A stretch of 64,000 nucleotides of DNA from JABMQB01 sp963677475 (GCA_963677475.2 CAXXQD010000015.1:248001-312000); one strand, 5' to 3'. Counted from the stretch's first letter, positions 34,961 through 45,900 are shown. Made by a program: numbers and translations. Notes: generated by a model from the sequence alone, not told the origin.

Positions 34961-35715
34961 TGAAAAAGATAGTTGGAAAAATATCGATTGTGCTTGCTTT
35001 GGCTGCGATGATAATGTCATGCTCCTACAGCGATTCCGATGTAAACTCTGATTCATACAACGATTCAGGAACTGGTGGTTCGCTTGCCAGGTTTACGGTT
35101 GCTGGCGATTATTTATATACCGTTGATGAAAATTCATTGAACGTATTTAATATTACCAATTCGGAGCAACCTGCTTTTGTGAATGAAAAGAACCTTGGGT
35201 TTGGTGCTGAAACCATTTTCCCGAAAGGAGAGAACCTTTTTATTGGAACTTCAACAGGCATGTTTATTTACGACATTTCGAATCGAAGAAACCCGAGCCA
35301 GCTTTCGTATTTTGAGCATGTAATGGCTTGCGACCCTGTGGTTGCCGACGATGATTTTGCCTATGTTACCCTTAACTCAAACAACCAACGATGCTGGCGC
35401 TGGACCAATGAGTTGCAGATTATCGATATTTCTGACGTGTCGAACCCGACCTTAAAAAAGACCTATCAAATGGATGGGCCGCAAGGATTGGGAATAAAAA
35501 ACGATTCCCTGTGGGTGTGCGATAATGGTTTGAAACTGTACGATGTTTCCGATAAAGAAAATATCCAATTGCTTTATCAAAATAATACGATTCAAGTCAG
35601 GGATGTCATCCTAAATAAAAACCTTTTGATGACAATCGGTGATGATGGGTTTTATCAGTTTGAACTTAAAAACAACCAAATAAACGAACTTAGTAAACTT
35701 TTAATTTATGAATAA
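34960..35715 (+). CDS. LVIVD-type lipoprotein
   Basis: From ATG 34960 the 251-residue protein begins MKKIVGKISIVLALAAMIMSCSYSDS, a lipoprotein signal with lipobox MSC. It contains several LVIVD repeats (LYTVDENSLNVFNITNSEQPAFVNE; LFIGTSTGMFIYDISNRRNPSQLSYF; LQIIDISDVSNPTLKKTY; LKLYDVSDKENIQLLYQ) and probably forms a six- to seven-bladed propeller. It may act at the cell surface with the next gene's outer-membrane protein, which starts 8 bases before this stop. Confidence 0.78.
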   Translation: MKKIVGKISIVLALAAMIMSCSYSDSDVNSDSYNDSGTGGSLARFTVAGDYLYTVDENSLNVFNITNSEQPAFVNEKNLGFGAETIFPKGENLFIGTSTGMFIYDISNRRNPSQLSYFEHVMACDPVVADDDFAYVTLNSNNQRCWRWTNELQIIDISDVSNPTLKKTYQMDGPQGLGIKNDSLWVCDNGLKLYDVSDKENIQLLYQNNTIQVRDVILNKNLLMTIGDDGFYQFELKNNQINELSKLLIYE

Positions 35716-36361
35716 GCTAAATATCCGAACTCTCTTTTTGACGCTTTTTATTATCCCAAATTTACTTTTTGCTCAGGATGATGTTCCTGAAATCGAGTTA
35801 AAGAAGTTTAGTATTGGTTTGGTTCCCCAATATTCTTTGTTAGGCGGAATGCGAACCGATTTGGATATTCGGTTGAATGAAAAAAACCATTGGCTGGTTG
35901 TTTCCCCATTGATTTTTTATGACGATGGGAATATAGGATATAGCGACTACGAAGAAATGTTTGGGGTAGGGCTTGAATTAGAACATAGGATTTATTTGCA
36001 TAAAAACGATCCTCAACCCAGAGGGGCATACTTTGGTTATGGAACGGTTTTTAATTACTATTCGGTTGAAAGTAATGGCTATCAGTCCTACCTGTTTGAT
36101 GAAAATGGGAACGATTATATTGGTCTGGAATATGGTCCCGTCAATACCAACATCTTTAAATTCGGGGGTAATTTTGTATTTGGTTTGCAAACCGTGATCA
36201 ATGATTTCTTTTATCTCGATGCTTATATTGGAACCGGAATCCGCTTAAGTGTCGATAACAAAACCTCTGGTTTACATAAGTATTACACCGATAGCTGGCT
36301 TGATCTCGGCTACTCTGGAACCCTTCTTGTAGGGGGGCTTCGGCTCGGTATCTCGTTTTAA
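35708..36361 (+). CDS. Outer-membrane beta-barrel-like protein
   Basis: The 217-residue protein has a signal peptide (MNKLNIRTLFLTLFIIPNLLFAQ) and alternating strands typical of small barrels (FSIGLVPQYSLLGGMRTDLDIRLNEKNHWLVVSPLIFY; NIFKFGGNFVFGLQTVINDFFYLDAYIGTGIRLSV; GYSGTLLVGGLRLGISF). The last residue is Phe, as in many outer-membrane proteins. It is the third gene of the LVIVD unit and may be an outer-membrane partner of the two propellers. Confidence 0.68.
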   Translation: MNKLNIRTLFLTLFIIPNLLFAQDDVPEIELKKFSIGLVPQYSLLGGMRTDLDIRLNEKNHWLVVSPLIFYDDGNIGYSDYEEMFGVGLELEHRIYLHKNDPQPRGAYFGYGTVFNYYSVESNGYQSYLFDENGNDYIGLEYGPVNTNIFKFGGNFVFGLQTVINDFFYLDAYIGTGIRLSVDNKTSGLHKYYTDSWLDLGYSGTLLVGGLRLGISF

Positions 36362-36478
36362 TCCTCAAAAAAATCTTGGCAATACATTTCCTGAGCAGAT
36401 GTTTTGATTTAAGCAATAGAAGGTAAGGCATTTACAAATTATTGCTTGACGGGGAAATCCAAAACAAGAATTATTTAA

Positions 36479-36486
36479 TAGCTTTG
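36479..36486 (+). promoter_or_regulatory. Candidate -7 box close to a start codon
   Basis: TAGCTTTG fits TAnnTTTG and ends only 4 bases before the ATG at 36491. If used, it would give a leaderless response-regulator transcript. An 8-bp inverted repeat AAGCAATA/TATTGCTT (36411-36447) lies upstream. Confidence 0.35.
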
Positions 36487-36490
36487 TTAA

Positions 36491-37168
36491 ATGAAAATTC
36501 TTGTTGTTGAAGATGAACCTGAAATGAAAGGATTGATCAAACAATTCCTTGAGCAGGAAAATTATATGGTAGAAGTTGCTGATAATTTCCGATCAGGTTT
36601 GGATAAAATTATTTCGTTTGACTATGATTGTATCCTTTTGGATATAATGCTCCCCGGGGGCAATGGCCTTGATTTATTGCAAGAACTAAAAAAACTCGGT
36701 AAAGCTGATAGCGTAATAATTATTTCTGCAAAAGATTCACTGGACGATAAAATAAAAGGCCTTGATTTGGGAGCCGACGATTACCTTACCAAACCATTTC
36801 ATATAGCAGAGTTAAATGCCAGGATAAAATCGGTGATCAGACGGAAAAAATCGAATGGGAGGCCTATTCTCGAAATAGAAAACGTACAGATATTTATTGA
36901 AGAACGCTATGTTTTAGTTAATGGCAAGCCAATGGATTTAAACCGAAAAGAATTTGATATCCTGTTGTTTATGGCGTCAAATAACAGGCGGGTGGTGAGC
37001 AAATCTTCAATAGCAGAGAATATTTGGGGCGACTACATCGACCAATCAAACGACTTTGATTTTATTTATTCACAAATAAAAAACCTCCGAAAAAAACTAC
37101 GTATAAGTGAGGCCGCGATTGATATCAATGCTGTTTACGGACTTGGATATAAATTGGTTGTTAAATGA
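36491..37168 (+). CDS. OmpR-family response regulator
   Basis: The 225-residue protein has a receiver domain (ILVVEDEPEMKGL, phosphate-accepting Asp in CILLDIMLPGGNG, SAKDSLDDKIKGLDLGADDYLTKPF) and a winged-helix DNA-binding domain (LNRKEFDILLFMASNNRRVVSKSSIAENIWGDY ... INAVYGLGYKLVVK). It overlaps the kinase gene by 4 bases. It lies directly before the PepSY-like gene and the pectinolytic run. Confidence 0.93.
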   Translation: MKILVVEDEPEMKGLIKQFLEQENYMVEVADNFRSGLDKIISFDYDCILLDIMLPGGNGLDLLQELKKLGKADSVIIISAKDSLDDKIKGLDLGADDYLTKPFHIAELNARIKSVIRRKKSNGRPILEIENVQIFIEERYVLVNGKPMDLNRKEFDILLFMASNNRRVVSKSSIAENIWGDYIDQSNDFDFIYSQIKNLRKKLRISEAAIDINAVYGLGYKLVVK

Positions 37169-38436
37169 AATTAATCAACCATACACTTCTGATCCTTTCG
37201 GTAATTTTGTTTACTACGGTTGGTTTATGGGCATTTATTTTTAACTCTCAGTTACAAAAACAGGTTAAAAATACACTTGATGAAGGATTGGAGAATTATA
37301 AGATTGTCATTATCGATAAGTTGAAGGATGACAGTTTAATTGTAGAACAGGATTTTTTTCTGGACAATAATTATCTGGCACAAAAAATCAGTGAAAGGTA
37401 TGCCCTGCAAGTTAGGGATTCATATAAAGATACCCTGATTTATTCTGAATTAAAGAATACCAAATATCAGGTTCGTTTGCTCACTACTGCATTTATTAGC
37501 ACAAAAGGTGAGTATTTTGAATTGAAAATTATTTCGCATGAAATAGACAAAGGGAATCTTGTTCAAAAAATTGTCTTTTCGTTGGTGCTGCTTTTTTTAT
37601 TTTTGTCTGTCAGTACTTTGTTGGTTAATAATTTCGTGTTGAAAAAAACCTGGAAGCCATTTTACGAAGTGCTTAAATACCTCGATGATTTCAGGCTCGA
37701 CCAAAGTGCTTATCGCGAATTATCTGAAACCAAAATAAAAGAGTTTACATTGTTGAATGCTTCTATTCAGAACCTTATAAAAACCAATATTGATATTTTT
37801 AAGAGTCAAAAGCAGTTCATTGAAAACGCATCACACGAATTACAAACACCACTTGCAATCGGTATCAATAAGTTGGAATTGCTCGCTGATGAAGAAAGCT
37901 TATCGCCTGAGCAGACTAAAAAAATCGGCGATCTGATTGGAGCATTCCGACGTCTTTCAAGTTTGAACAAGTCCTTACTATTGCTTTCAAAAATTGAAAA
38001 CAAGCAATTCATTCAGGTGGAGCAAATAAATCTTGACCTGGTGATCCAAAAGGTAATTCAGGAGTTTTCAGACTATACCGATTTTCAGGATATCCGAATT
38101 GATTATCGTGTAAAAGACCAATGGTTTGTGCAAATGAATAAGGACTTAGCCCAAATAATGGTGATGAACCTTGTGAAAAATGCGATCATGCATAACATAC
38201 CTGAGGGAGAGCTAAATATTTGTTTAAATTCATCATCATTTTCCATCAAAAATAAGAGTTCCGAGCATCGGATTTCGGAAGAGAACTTGTTTAAACGATT
38301 TAATAAAAGCAAAATAAACACTAATTCAACGGGCTTGGGCTTGGCAATTGTAAAGGCAATTGTTGATGTTTCTGATTTAAATATTTCTTATACATATTCT
38401 GAAACACATAAGTTTGAAGTTAAGGCTAATAAATAA
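37165..38436 (+). CDS. Sensor histidine kinase
   Basis: The 423-residue protein has two membrane segments (about 8-28 and 136-157) with a periplasmic part of some 110 residues, then the H-box FIENASHELQTPLAIGINKLELL, the N-box MVMNLVKNAIMHNI and G2 STGLGLAIVKAIVD. The usual G1 box is poor (IKNKSSEHRIS). It would signal to the response regulator encoded just before it. The sensed ligand is unknown; the genes that follow suggest a cell-surface or carbohydrate cue, which is inference. Confidence 0.9.
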   Translation: MKLINHTLLILSVILFTTVGLWAFIFNSQLQKQVKNTLDEGLENYKIVIIDKLKDDSLIVEQDFFLDNNYLAQKISERYALQVRDSYKDTLIYSELKNTKYQVRLLTTAFISTKGEYFELKIISHEIDKGNLVQKIVFSLVLLFLFLSVSTLLVNNFVLKKTWKPFYEVLKYLDDFRLDQSAYRELSETKIKEFTLLNASIQNLIKTNIDIFKSQKQFIENASHELQTPLAIGINKLELLADEESLSPEQTKKIGDLIGAFRRLSSLNKSLLLLSKIENKQFIQVEQINLDLVIQKVIQEFSDYTDFQDIRIDYRVKDQWFVQMNKDLAQIMVMNLVKNAIMHNIPEGELNICLNSSSFSIKNKSSEHRISEENLFKRFNKSKINTNSTGLGLAIVKAIVDVSDLNISYTYSETHKFEVKANK

Positions 38437-38537
38437 GTTGTTTTTTATGCTGCCTAAAATTATTTTCGAAAGTTGATCATTTTTCCAGATTGTTTCCAGA
38501 ATCGTTGCCTTTATTTGTAGCAAAATTAAATGTATCA

Positions 38538-39356
38538 ATGAGAATAATTATTGGATTGTTTATCCTATTCATTATTGCAACGAGTTCATTTGCCCAGAAT
38601 ATTGATCAAAGCGATATACCAGCTGTTGTTGTGAATTCATTTCAGCTCAGGTTTCCAAATGCGGAGAATGTAAATTGGAAGCTTATAAATGGCAAATATT
38701 TTTTAGATTTTAAACTAAATAGCAAATTAAACCGTCTAACGCTCGATTACAAGGGAAAGGTATTAGCGCACTCAAAAGATTTATACAGTAGTGAAGTACC
38801 AGATTTTGTGCATCAGGCAATCGCAAAACGACTAACTTATTTTGATATCCATGATGCAGATTGGCACGAAATCGGCGATTCAACCCTTTATGAAATCCGA
38901 TTTAAGCAAGACGATAAAAACCAATTTTTTTGGGTCAATACAAACGGGGAAATAGTTAAATACCGTAAAGAGTTAAATGAATCGGAAATACCGAATCCGG
39001 TTTTGTCACTTATTGACAAGCAACTTGGCAAACTTGATTTCGAGCAGGCAAAATCTGTCGAAGAAAATGGGAATATAATATATATCATTCGAGGGGAAAT
39101 AAACAATCGGGACTATGTTATTACCATTGATGATAAAGTAACTTTATTAAAACTTGAGTACGATATTAAAGAAAATGAAATTCCGAAAGCTATCATTTAT
39201 TCGTTGAATGATATGTATAGTAATTATGATATTCGGGATGCCGATTTGGTCAAAGAGAACGAAAAAATCAGATATATATTAAGGATACGAAAATCTGGGG
39301 GACAGAACTATTTAATTTTCGACCAAAATGGAAATAAACTAGATTTAAACAGATAA
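38538..39356 (+). CDS. Secreted PepSY-like (DUF2874) protein
   Basis: From ATG 38538 the 272-residue protein has a signal peptide (MRIIIGLFILFIIATSSFAQ) and about three PepSY-like units of the form IPAVVVNSFQLRFPNAENVNWKLINGKYFLDFKLN / VPDFVHQAIAKRLTYFDIHDADWHEIGDSTLYEIRF / IPKAIIYSLNDMYSNYDIRDADLVKENEKIRYILRI. PepSY-like secreted proteins are often targets or accessories of two-component systems in Bacteroidota. It follows the kinase gene by about 100 bases. Confidence 0.82.
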   Translation: MRIIIGLFILFIIATSSFAQNIDQSDIPAVVVNSFQLRFPNAENVNWKLINGKYFLDFKLNSKLNRLTLDYKGKVLAHSKDLYSSEVPDFVHQAIAKRLTYFDIHDADWHEIGDSTLYEIRFKQDDKNQFFWVNTNGEIVKYRKELNESEIPNPVLSLIDKQLGKLDFEQAKSVEENGNIIYIIRGEINNRDYVITIDDKVTLLKLEYDIKENEIPKAIIYSLNDMYSNYDIRDADLVKENEKIRYILRIRKSGGQNYLIFDQNGNKLDLNR

Positions 39357-39395
39357 TTATACATAAATAATTTAAACCAACTAAATCAATTAATT

Positions 39396-40520
39396 ATGAA
39401 AATAATTAGAATCGTTTTTTTTGTAGTGTTAACCCTATCCACAACATTGAGTTTTGCACAAAACCAACCTTTTGATTTTAATCGCATGAGGTGGGGTTAT
39501 GTAGCAAACAGAATGCCTGAAGAATGGTACGGGTCGGATGAGGCTAAGCGTGTGGCTGATAATGTTTTGATAGCCCAAAAAGAAATTGGCGGCTGGGCAA
39601 AAAACAAACCCTACCATCATGAATTTACTCAGGCAGACAAAGATGAATACATCAATGGGAAAAAAGAAATTGGTGGCACTTTCGATAATGGTGCAACCAT
39701 TACCGAGATTCGGTTCCTTGCAAAAGTTTATGCGCAATTAAAAGACGAGCGTTATAAAAAAGCATTTTTAAACGGTCTGAATTATGTCATTATATCTCAG
39801 TATGAAAACGGGGGGTGGCCACAGTATTATCCGGTAAAAAATGCCAATGAAGAAGTACAGTTGGACCATACCGTTCCTTATTCAATGCATATCACATACA
39901 ATGATAATGCAATGGTAAATACATTGAGGTTTTTAAAAGCTGTATTTACCGGAGATGAGGCTTTTTCTTCCTTAGAAATCAATAATGATTTAAAAGAAAA
40001 GGCAAAATATGCTTTTGATAAAGGATTAAAATGCATCCTCAATACCCAGATAATGGTTGATGGGAAACCAACCGTTTGGTGTGCCCAGCATAATGAAGTA
40101 ACCCTTGAACCTGCCAATGCCAGAAGTTATGAATTGGCGTCTTTCAGTGGCTCCGAATCTGTTGGTGTTGTGATGCTATTAATGGATGAAGAAAATCCTT
40201 CCAAAGAAATAATTGCTTCGGTTAAAGGGGCGGTATCATGGTTTGAAAATCATAAAATTGAAGGGATTAAAGTAGAACGCATAACTGGTGAAGATGGAAA
40301 AAGGGACCGCATTGTTATTGAAGATAAAAATGCGCCAGCACTTTGGGGGCGCTTTTGCGATTTAGAAACCGGAAAACCCTTTTTCTGTAGCCGTGATGGT
40401 ATCAAAAAAAATACACTTGCTGAAATTAGCTACGAACGTCGAAACGGTTACAGTTGGTATACCAATTCCCCACAAATGGTATTGGACAGATATCCAGGGT
40501 GGCTGCAAAGCAGCCAATAA
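39396..40520 (+). CDS. Family 10 pectate lyase
   Basis: The 374-residue secreted protein (signal peptide MKIIRIVFFVVLTLSTTLSFAQ) has the PL10/PelA pattern: MRWGYVANRMPEEWYGSDEAKRVADNVLIAQKEIGGWAKN, GTFDNGATITEIRFLA, ITYNDNAMVNTLRFL and SYERRNGYSWYTNSPQMVL. The Asp residues of GTFDNG and YNDNA and the Arg of YERRNG are the likely calcium and base sites. It cleaves polygalacturonate by beta-elimination. It heads ten consecutive genes of secreted enzymes and lies about 40 bases after the PepSY-like gene. Confidence 0.92.
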   Translation: MKIIRIVFFVVLTLSTTLSFAQNQPFDFNRMRWGYVANRMPEEWYGSDEAKRVADNVLIAQKEIGGWAKNKPYHHEFTQADKDEYINGKKEIGGTFDNGATITEIRFLAKVYAQLKDERYKKAFLNGLNYVIISQYENGGWPQYYPVKNANEEVQLDHTVPYSMHITYNDNAMVNTLRFLKAVFTGDEAFSSLEINNDLKEKAKYAFDKGLKCILNTQIMVDGKPTVWCAQHNEVTLEPANARSYELASFSGSESVGVVMLLMDEENPSKEIIASVKGAVSWFENHKIEGIKVERITGEDGKRDRIVIEDKNAPALWGRFCDLETGKPFFCSRDGIKKNTLAEISYERRNGYSWYTNSPQMVLDRYPGWLQSSQ

Positions 40521-40547
40521 AAAATTTAATCAATAAAAGATTTAATC

Positions 40548-41930
40548 ATGAAAAAAATTGTTCTATTTATAGTAATTCCGTTCTTTTCAATAATCAACGG
40601 TTGGTCGCAGCAACTTGCATTCCCAACTGCAGAAGGTTATGGAAAGTATGCACTTGGAGGTCGTGGTGGTGATGTATATGAAGTTACCAATCTTAACGAC
40701 TCTGGCGAAGGTAGTTTGCGCGCTGCCGTTGAAGCAAAAGGCCCAAGGACTGTTGTATTCAGGGTTTCGGGCAACATTGAATTGGAAAGCCCGATACGGA
40801 TTAAGAATCCCCATATTACCATTGCCGGGCAAACAGCTCCAGGCGATGGGATTTGCCTAAAAAACCACCAGTTGAATATTGATGCCAACCATGTAATTAT
40901 ACGATATATAAGGGTGAGGTTGGGCGATGAATCTGGAATTGATTATGATGCAATAGGGAGCAGATATACAAAACATATAATTTTGGATCATGTTTCTGCA
41001 AGCTGGAGTGTTGATGAATGCGTATCCATATATCATTGCGATAGTATTACTGTTCAATGGTGTATTGTTTCTGAAAGTATGAGTAAATCTAATCACGTGA
41101 AAGGATCACATGGTTTTGGCGGAATCTGGGGCAGCAATTTTGGTACCTATCATCATAACTTGTTGGCACACCATTCAAGCCGTAATCCACGTATGGCATC
41201 GGGTTCTGGATACACCGATTTTAGAAATAATGTAATATACAATTGGGGGTACAATAGTTGCTATGGTGGTGAAAGACAGCAACAAGGCAATGAAAAATTC
41301 AATTTTTCAGAATTTAATATCGTTGCCAACTATTACAAACCTGGTCCCGCAACCCAACCGGGAGAAGTATCTTACAGAATTGCAAATCCGGGTTATAGAA
41401 ATGAGATTGACGATTTCGGGCATTGGTATATTGCACAAAATATAGTGGAAGGCAACAACACAGTATCTTCCGATAACTGGGACGGGGGTGTTCAAACTAA
41501 AATTGCCTTGGAAAAGATTAAACGAGACGAAGCTTGGCCGTCAATGCCAATTAAACAACATTCTGCAGAAGAAGCATTTAACGCTGTAATTGAAAATGCC
41601 GGGGCTCGGCTTCCAAAGCAAGATGCCGTTGATGAGCGGATAATTAAGGAAACCCGTGAAGGAAATGCAACATATGAAGGACAAAGCTATAAACAAACAC
41701 ATCAGATAGCTGACGGTACAATTATTTGTGGTATTATAGATACGCAAAAAGATGTTGGTGGCTGGCCCGAATTAAAAAGTGAACCTGCTCCGGCAGACTC
41801 CGACCATGACGGAATGCCCGATGTTTGGGAAGAGAAAAATAGTCTCGATCCGAAAAATCCTGACGATCGAAATAAAGTTGGTAAAAAAGGATATACCATG
41901 TTAGAAGAGTATTTGAATTCGATTAAATGA
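40548..41930 (+). CDS. Family 1 pectate lyase with calcium-repeat tail
   Basis: The 460-residue secreted protein (MKKIVLFIVIPFFSIINGWSQQ) has the parallel beta-helix pattern of PL1: FPTAEGYGKYALGGRGGDVYEVTNLNDSGEGSLRAAVE, TVVFRVSGNIEL, ITIAGQTAPGDGI, IIRYIRVRLGDE and FGTYHHNLLAHHSSRNPRM. The tail ADSDHDGMPDVWEEKNSLDP is a thrombospondin-3-like calcium repeat. It acts on pectin in concert with the PL10 enzyme 28 bases upstream. Confidence 0.92.
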   Translation: MKKIVLFIVIPFFSIINGWSQQLAFPTAEGYGKYALGGRGGDVYEVTNLNDSGEGSLRAAVEAKGPRTVVFRVSGNIELESPIRIKNPHITIAGQTAPGDGICLKNHQLNIDANHVIIRYIRVRLGDESGIDYDAIGSRYTKHIILDHVSASWSVDECVSIYHCDSITVQWCIVSESMSKSNHVKGSHGFGGIWGSNFGTYHHNLLAHHSSRNPRMASGSGYTDFRNNVIYNWGYNSCYGGERQQQGNEKFNFSEFNIVANYYKPGPATQPGEVSYRIANPGYRNEIDDFGHWYIAQNIVEGNNTVSSDNWDGGVQTKIALEKIKRDEAWPSMPIKQHSAEEAFNAVIENAGARLPKQDAVDERIIKETREGNATYEGQSYKQTHQIADGTIICGIIDTQKDVGGWPELKSEPAPADSDHDGMPDVWEEKNSLDPKNPDDRNKVGKKGYTMLEEYLNSIK

Positions 41931-42004
41931 TTTTATCCTGGTCATATAAAACAAGAAACTAATTAGAATCAAATCAATCGTTTATAGATCAATAAAACTA
42001 AAAA

Positions 42005-42793
42005 ATGATAAAATTAGGAATAGCAATTGTTTTAATTTTTATCGTGGGTGCCACATCTTCAAATGCAGGAGGTTTAATTAAAATTATGCCTGTGGGAAAT
42101 TCCATTACTGCTGGTGAGCATTATAAATACCCGGCAATAGAAGAACGTACAGGCTATCGCAAACCTCTTTATGAGATGCTGGTGAAAGCTGGGTATAATG
42201 TTGATTTTGTTGGTTCTCAAAAACATGGAATCCGATCCAAAGAAGATAAAAATTGGTACGATTGGAATTGTGAAGCATATCCGGGTTGGAAAATACCAGA
42301 TATCGCAAGAAAACTGGATACAGCATTAATCAAGTATCAACCAGGTGTTTTGTTGATCCATGTAGGGACAAATGGGAAAGATTGGGGTGAAAAAACCAAT
42401 CAGGTGAAAGAAATGCTTGATAGGGTAAATAATTATTCTGTTCAAAAAAATCACAAGCTAACCGTTTTTTTATGTTTGATAATTAACCGATTTATTGAAG
42501 AAGATGCTGTACCAACTTCTGAATTTAATAAGGAAATAAAAGATATGGTCTTAGCCAGGACTAACGATAAAATCAATATTATTTTAGTGGATATGGAAAA
42601 TGGTGCTGACCTTGATTATTCAGATAATTTGCCTGACCTTGATGCTAATCCCCCATATGAAGGGGGCGATATGATTGGAAAACGATTTCCGGGTGTTCCT
42701 GTTGACCGATATCACCCTAATGATAAAGGCAATTACAAAATGGCCAAAAAATTTTACGATGAATTTGTAAAAGTTTTTTCCGTTCCTGACTAA
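42005..42793 (+). CDS. SGNH/GDSL hydrolase (esterase-like)
   Basis: The 262-residue protein has a signal peptide (MIKLGIAIVLIFIVGATSSNAGG), block I IMPVGNSITAG (Asn in place of the Asp of GDS, Ser intact), GYNVDFVGSQ, VLLIHVGTNGKDW and the C-terminal catalytic pair in DRYHPNDKGNY. It is likely an acetyl- or methyl-ester hydrolase, for example of pectin side groups. That is inferred from its place after the two pectate lyases. Confidence 0.85.
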   Translation: MIKLGIAIVLIFIVGATSSNAGGLIKIMPVGNSITAGEHYKYPAIEERTGYRKPLYEMLVKAGYNVDFVGSQKHGIRSKEDKNWYDWNCEAYPGWKIPDIARKLDTALIKYQPGVLLIHVGTNGKDWGEKTNQVKEMLDRVNNYSVQKNHKLTVFLCLIINRFIEEDAVPTSEFNKEIKDMVLARTNDKINIILVDMENGADLDYSDNLPDLDANPPYEGGDMIGKRFPGVPVDRYHPNDKGNYKMAKKFYDEFVKVFSVPD

Positions 42794-42944
42794 GGATCAC
42801 GGTTAATAGAAATTTCAAATATAATGTTGGAATATTAAAGGTTTATTTTAGGGTGTTGTTTATAATAAGCTGTAATTTAGATATTTGTACGATAGGATTG
42901 ATTGTAGATTATCCATTTTGTCAAATTATCATAAAACTAAAAAT

Positions 42945-45900
42945 ATGGAACATTACAAAAGAATTTGTTGGGTTTATGTGCTAATAAGTTTAATTCCATT
43001 GTTGGCAGGTGCCCATTTTAAAACAACAAAAGATTCCCCAATACATATCACCGACAATCATCAATTAATATATAAAATCAGTGAAAACGGAGATCGTGTA
43101 CCGGATTATTCGTACTGTGGTTATAAGGCTTCGGAAGAAGCAATCCCAAATATTCCGGTACTTGTAATTGTATCTCCTATCCAGGGCGATGCTACCGAAC
43201 ATATTCAAAATGCCATTGATTATGTGTCGTCATTGCCAATCCAAGATAATGGATTTCGTGGGACGGTTTTATTGGAAAAAGGCACCTATGAGGTTCAAGG
43301 TGGGCTTCATATTAAAACCTCCGGGGTTGTGTTGCGTGGCGAAGGCTGTTACGAAAATGGAACCATCTTGATTGGCGCAGGAACCGACCGGCAAACACTC
43401 ATAAGAATTGAAGGAGTTGGTACACAACAGCTAGGCTCGTTTTTCGAGCTTGAAGATGCATATTTTCCAGTGAACAGTATTGTATTAAAAACCAAGGAAG
43501 GGCATTCTTTTAAAACTGGAGATCATATCATTGTAAAACGTCCCTCCACCGAAGAATGGCTTCATTACATTGGTGCCGACAATATTGGGAAATATGTTGA
43601 TTATCCTTTGACACATTGGGAGCCCGGCGATTTTGACATCAACTGGGAGCGAACAATTCTTGACGTGTCACCCAAAAGCATTACACTTGATGCTCCAATT
43701 ACCAATTCGCTCGATCCAGAATTCGGAGGAGGGATGGTTGCTAAACTAACTTCAACCGGGAAGGTTGAAAACGTCGGGATCGAGAATCTGCGCTGTGTTT
43801 CAACATACGATACAGCAAATTTGAAAGATGAAAACCACCGATGGATGGCGGTTACCTTTGAAAATGTACGCGACGCCTGGGTGAGGCGTGTTACTGTCAA
43901 AAATTTTGTAAGCTCAGCCGTTGCCGTTTGGGAAACTGCCAGCCGGATTACCGTGGAAGACTGTAAAAGCCTTGAGCCAATTGGTGAAATTGGAAATTAT
44001 AGGCGATACAATTTTCAAACCCTTGGGCAACAGGTATTATTTCAAAGGTGCTATGCCGAGTACGGCTACCATGCGTTTTCCGTAGGATTTTTAACCCCGG
44101 GGCCAAATGCATTTGTGCAATGCTACTCTTATCTTCCCTATAATTTTAGCGGAGCTGTTGGTGGTTGGGCAAATGGAATCCTTATGGACAATATGTCCAT
44201 TGATGGTGGGAATATCGGTCTTGGTTGGCGTGATGTCGATGGGCAAGGCGCAGGATGGAGCGCAGCAAACAGTTTATGTTGGGGGTCACGGGTAGCAAAA
44301 ATACTTCTTGGGGCACCACCAACTGCTATGAACTGGGCTTATGCCAGCTGGGCTCAGGGTTTTGGAAAAGGGCACCACGAACTGCAACATACTTTTGTAC
44401 AGCCCAAGAGTATTTATTATGCCCAATTGGAAGCCCGCACCGGGAAAAAATCCATTGAATCGGATAAAATATTCCATTACAAATCCAATGAAACAACTGC
44501 GCCCGGACCTGAGCTTTCGGCATTAAACAGCAAACGGTCACAAACTCCGGAATTAACAATCTACCAGTGGATCGACAGTATTATTGTCCGTTATCCTATC
44601 GTTTCGGATATATCCATGGCTAAAAAAAGTGAGAATATCGTTCTACAAAAGGAATTGAAAATACCTAAACCAACTAAATCAATCTCAGTTCAGAACGGAT
44701 TTATCACTGAAAATAACTCGGTGATTTCGGGAAAAATAAGGCGGACTTCAATGTGGAGAGGATCTACGCGTCCCAGCCAGTTAAGAAGGCCTAATCCGAA
44801 TCTGGTTCGATTTGTTCCGGGAAGGGCAGGGCGAGGATTGACCGATGACCTGGATACGCTGGTCCAGGATATGCAGCAAAGCAATACTTTTGCCATGCAA
44901 CATTTTCCGGCATTGTGGTACGAACGGCGGCGAGATGACCATGCCCGTTATCGCCGTGCCGATGCCGATGTTTGGGCACCTTTTTACGAACAGCCTTTCA
45001 GCCGAAGTGGGCAAGGTGAAGCATACGACCGATTGAGCAAATACGACCTGAATAGCTGGAATACATGGTACTGGTTGCGCTTAAAACAATATGCCGATAT
45101 GGCCGATGCCAAAGGATTGATTTTTATTCACGAGCATTTCCTTCAACACAATATCATTGAAGAAGGTGCCCATTGGGCCGATTACCCATGGCGCTCGGCT
45201 AACAATATAAATCATACAGGCTTCGCCGAACCCGTCCATTATGCAGGCGATAAAAGGGTGTATTTCGCGGAAGAGTTTTACGATACTACACATGTGGTGC
45301 GCAAAAATCTCATGAAAAACTACATCCGGAAGTGCCTCGATGAAAGCAAAGACAATACAAATACAATTCATCATTTGGGCTATGAATTTACCGGGCCGGT
45401 TGCTTTTGTACAGTTTTGGCTCGATGTAATTGATGAGTGGCAAAACGAAAATAACCGGGACGTGCTGGTTATGCTTCCCGGAACAAAAGACGTTCAGGAA
45501 ATGATTCTAAATGATCCGAAACGCTCTAAAGTGGTCGATATTATTGATATTATAACCTGGCAATACCGTAACGATGGTTCTTTATATGCTCCAATTGGAG
45601 GACAAAGCTTAGCAATACGACAATATGCCAGGATTATAGATCGTGGCGAAACTTCTTTTCATCAGGTGTATCGTTCGGTAAATGAATTGCGGAAGGCATT
45701 CCCAGGTAAAGCAGTGGTTGATTCACGCAGGTCACGACCAATTTTTAACTGGGCCGTTTTTATGGCGGGAGGCTCCTTTACAGATTTGCCCGAAATTAAT
45801 AATGATCGGTTTTTAAAAGATGCTGCAAATTTTGAAGTAATGGACAGCCGGGAAGGAAATTATATTCTTGGAAAAAAGAATGCAGGATATATTATTTATT

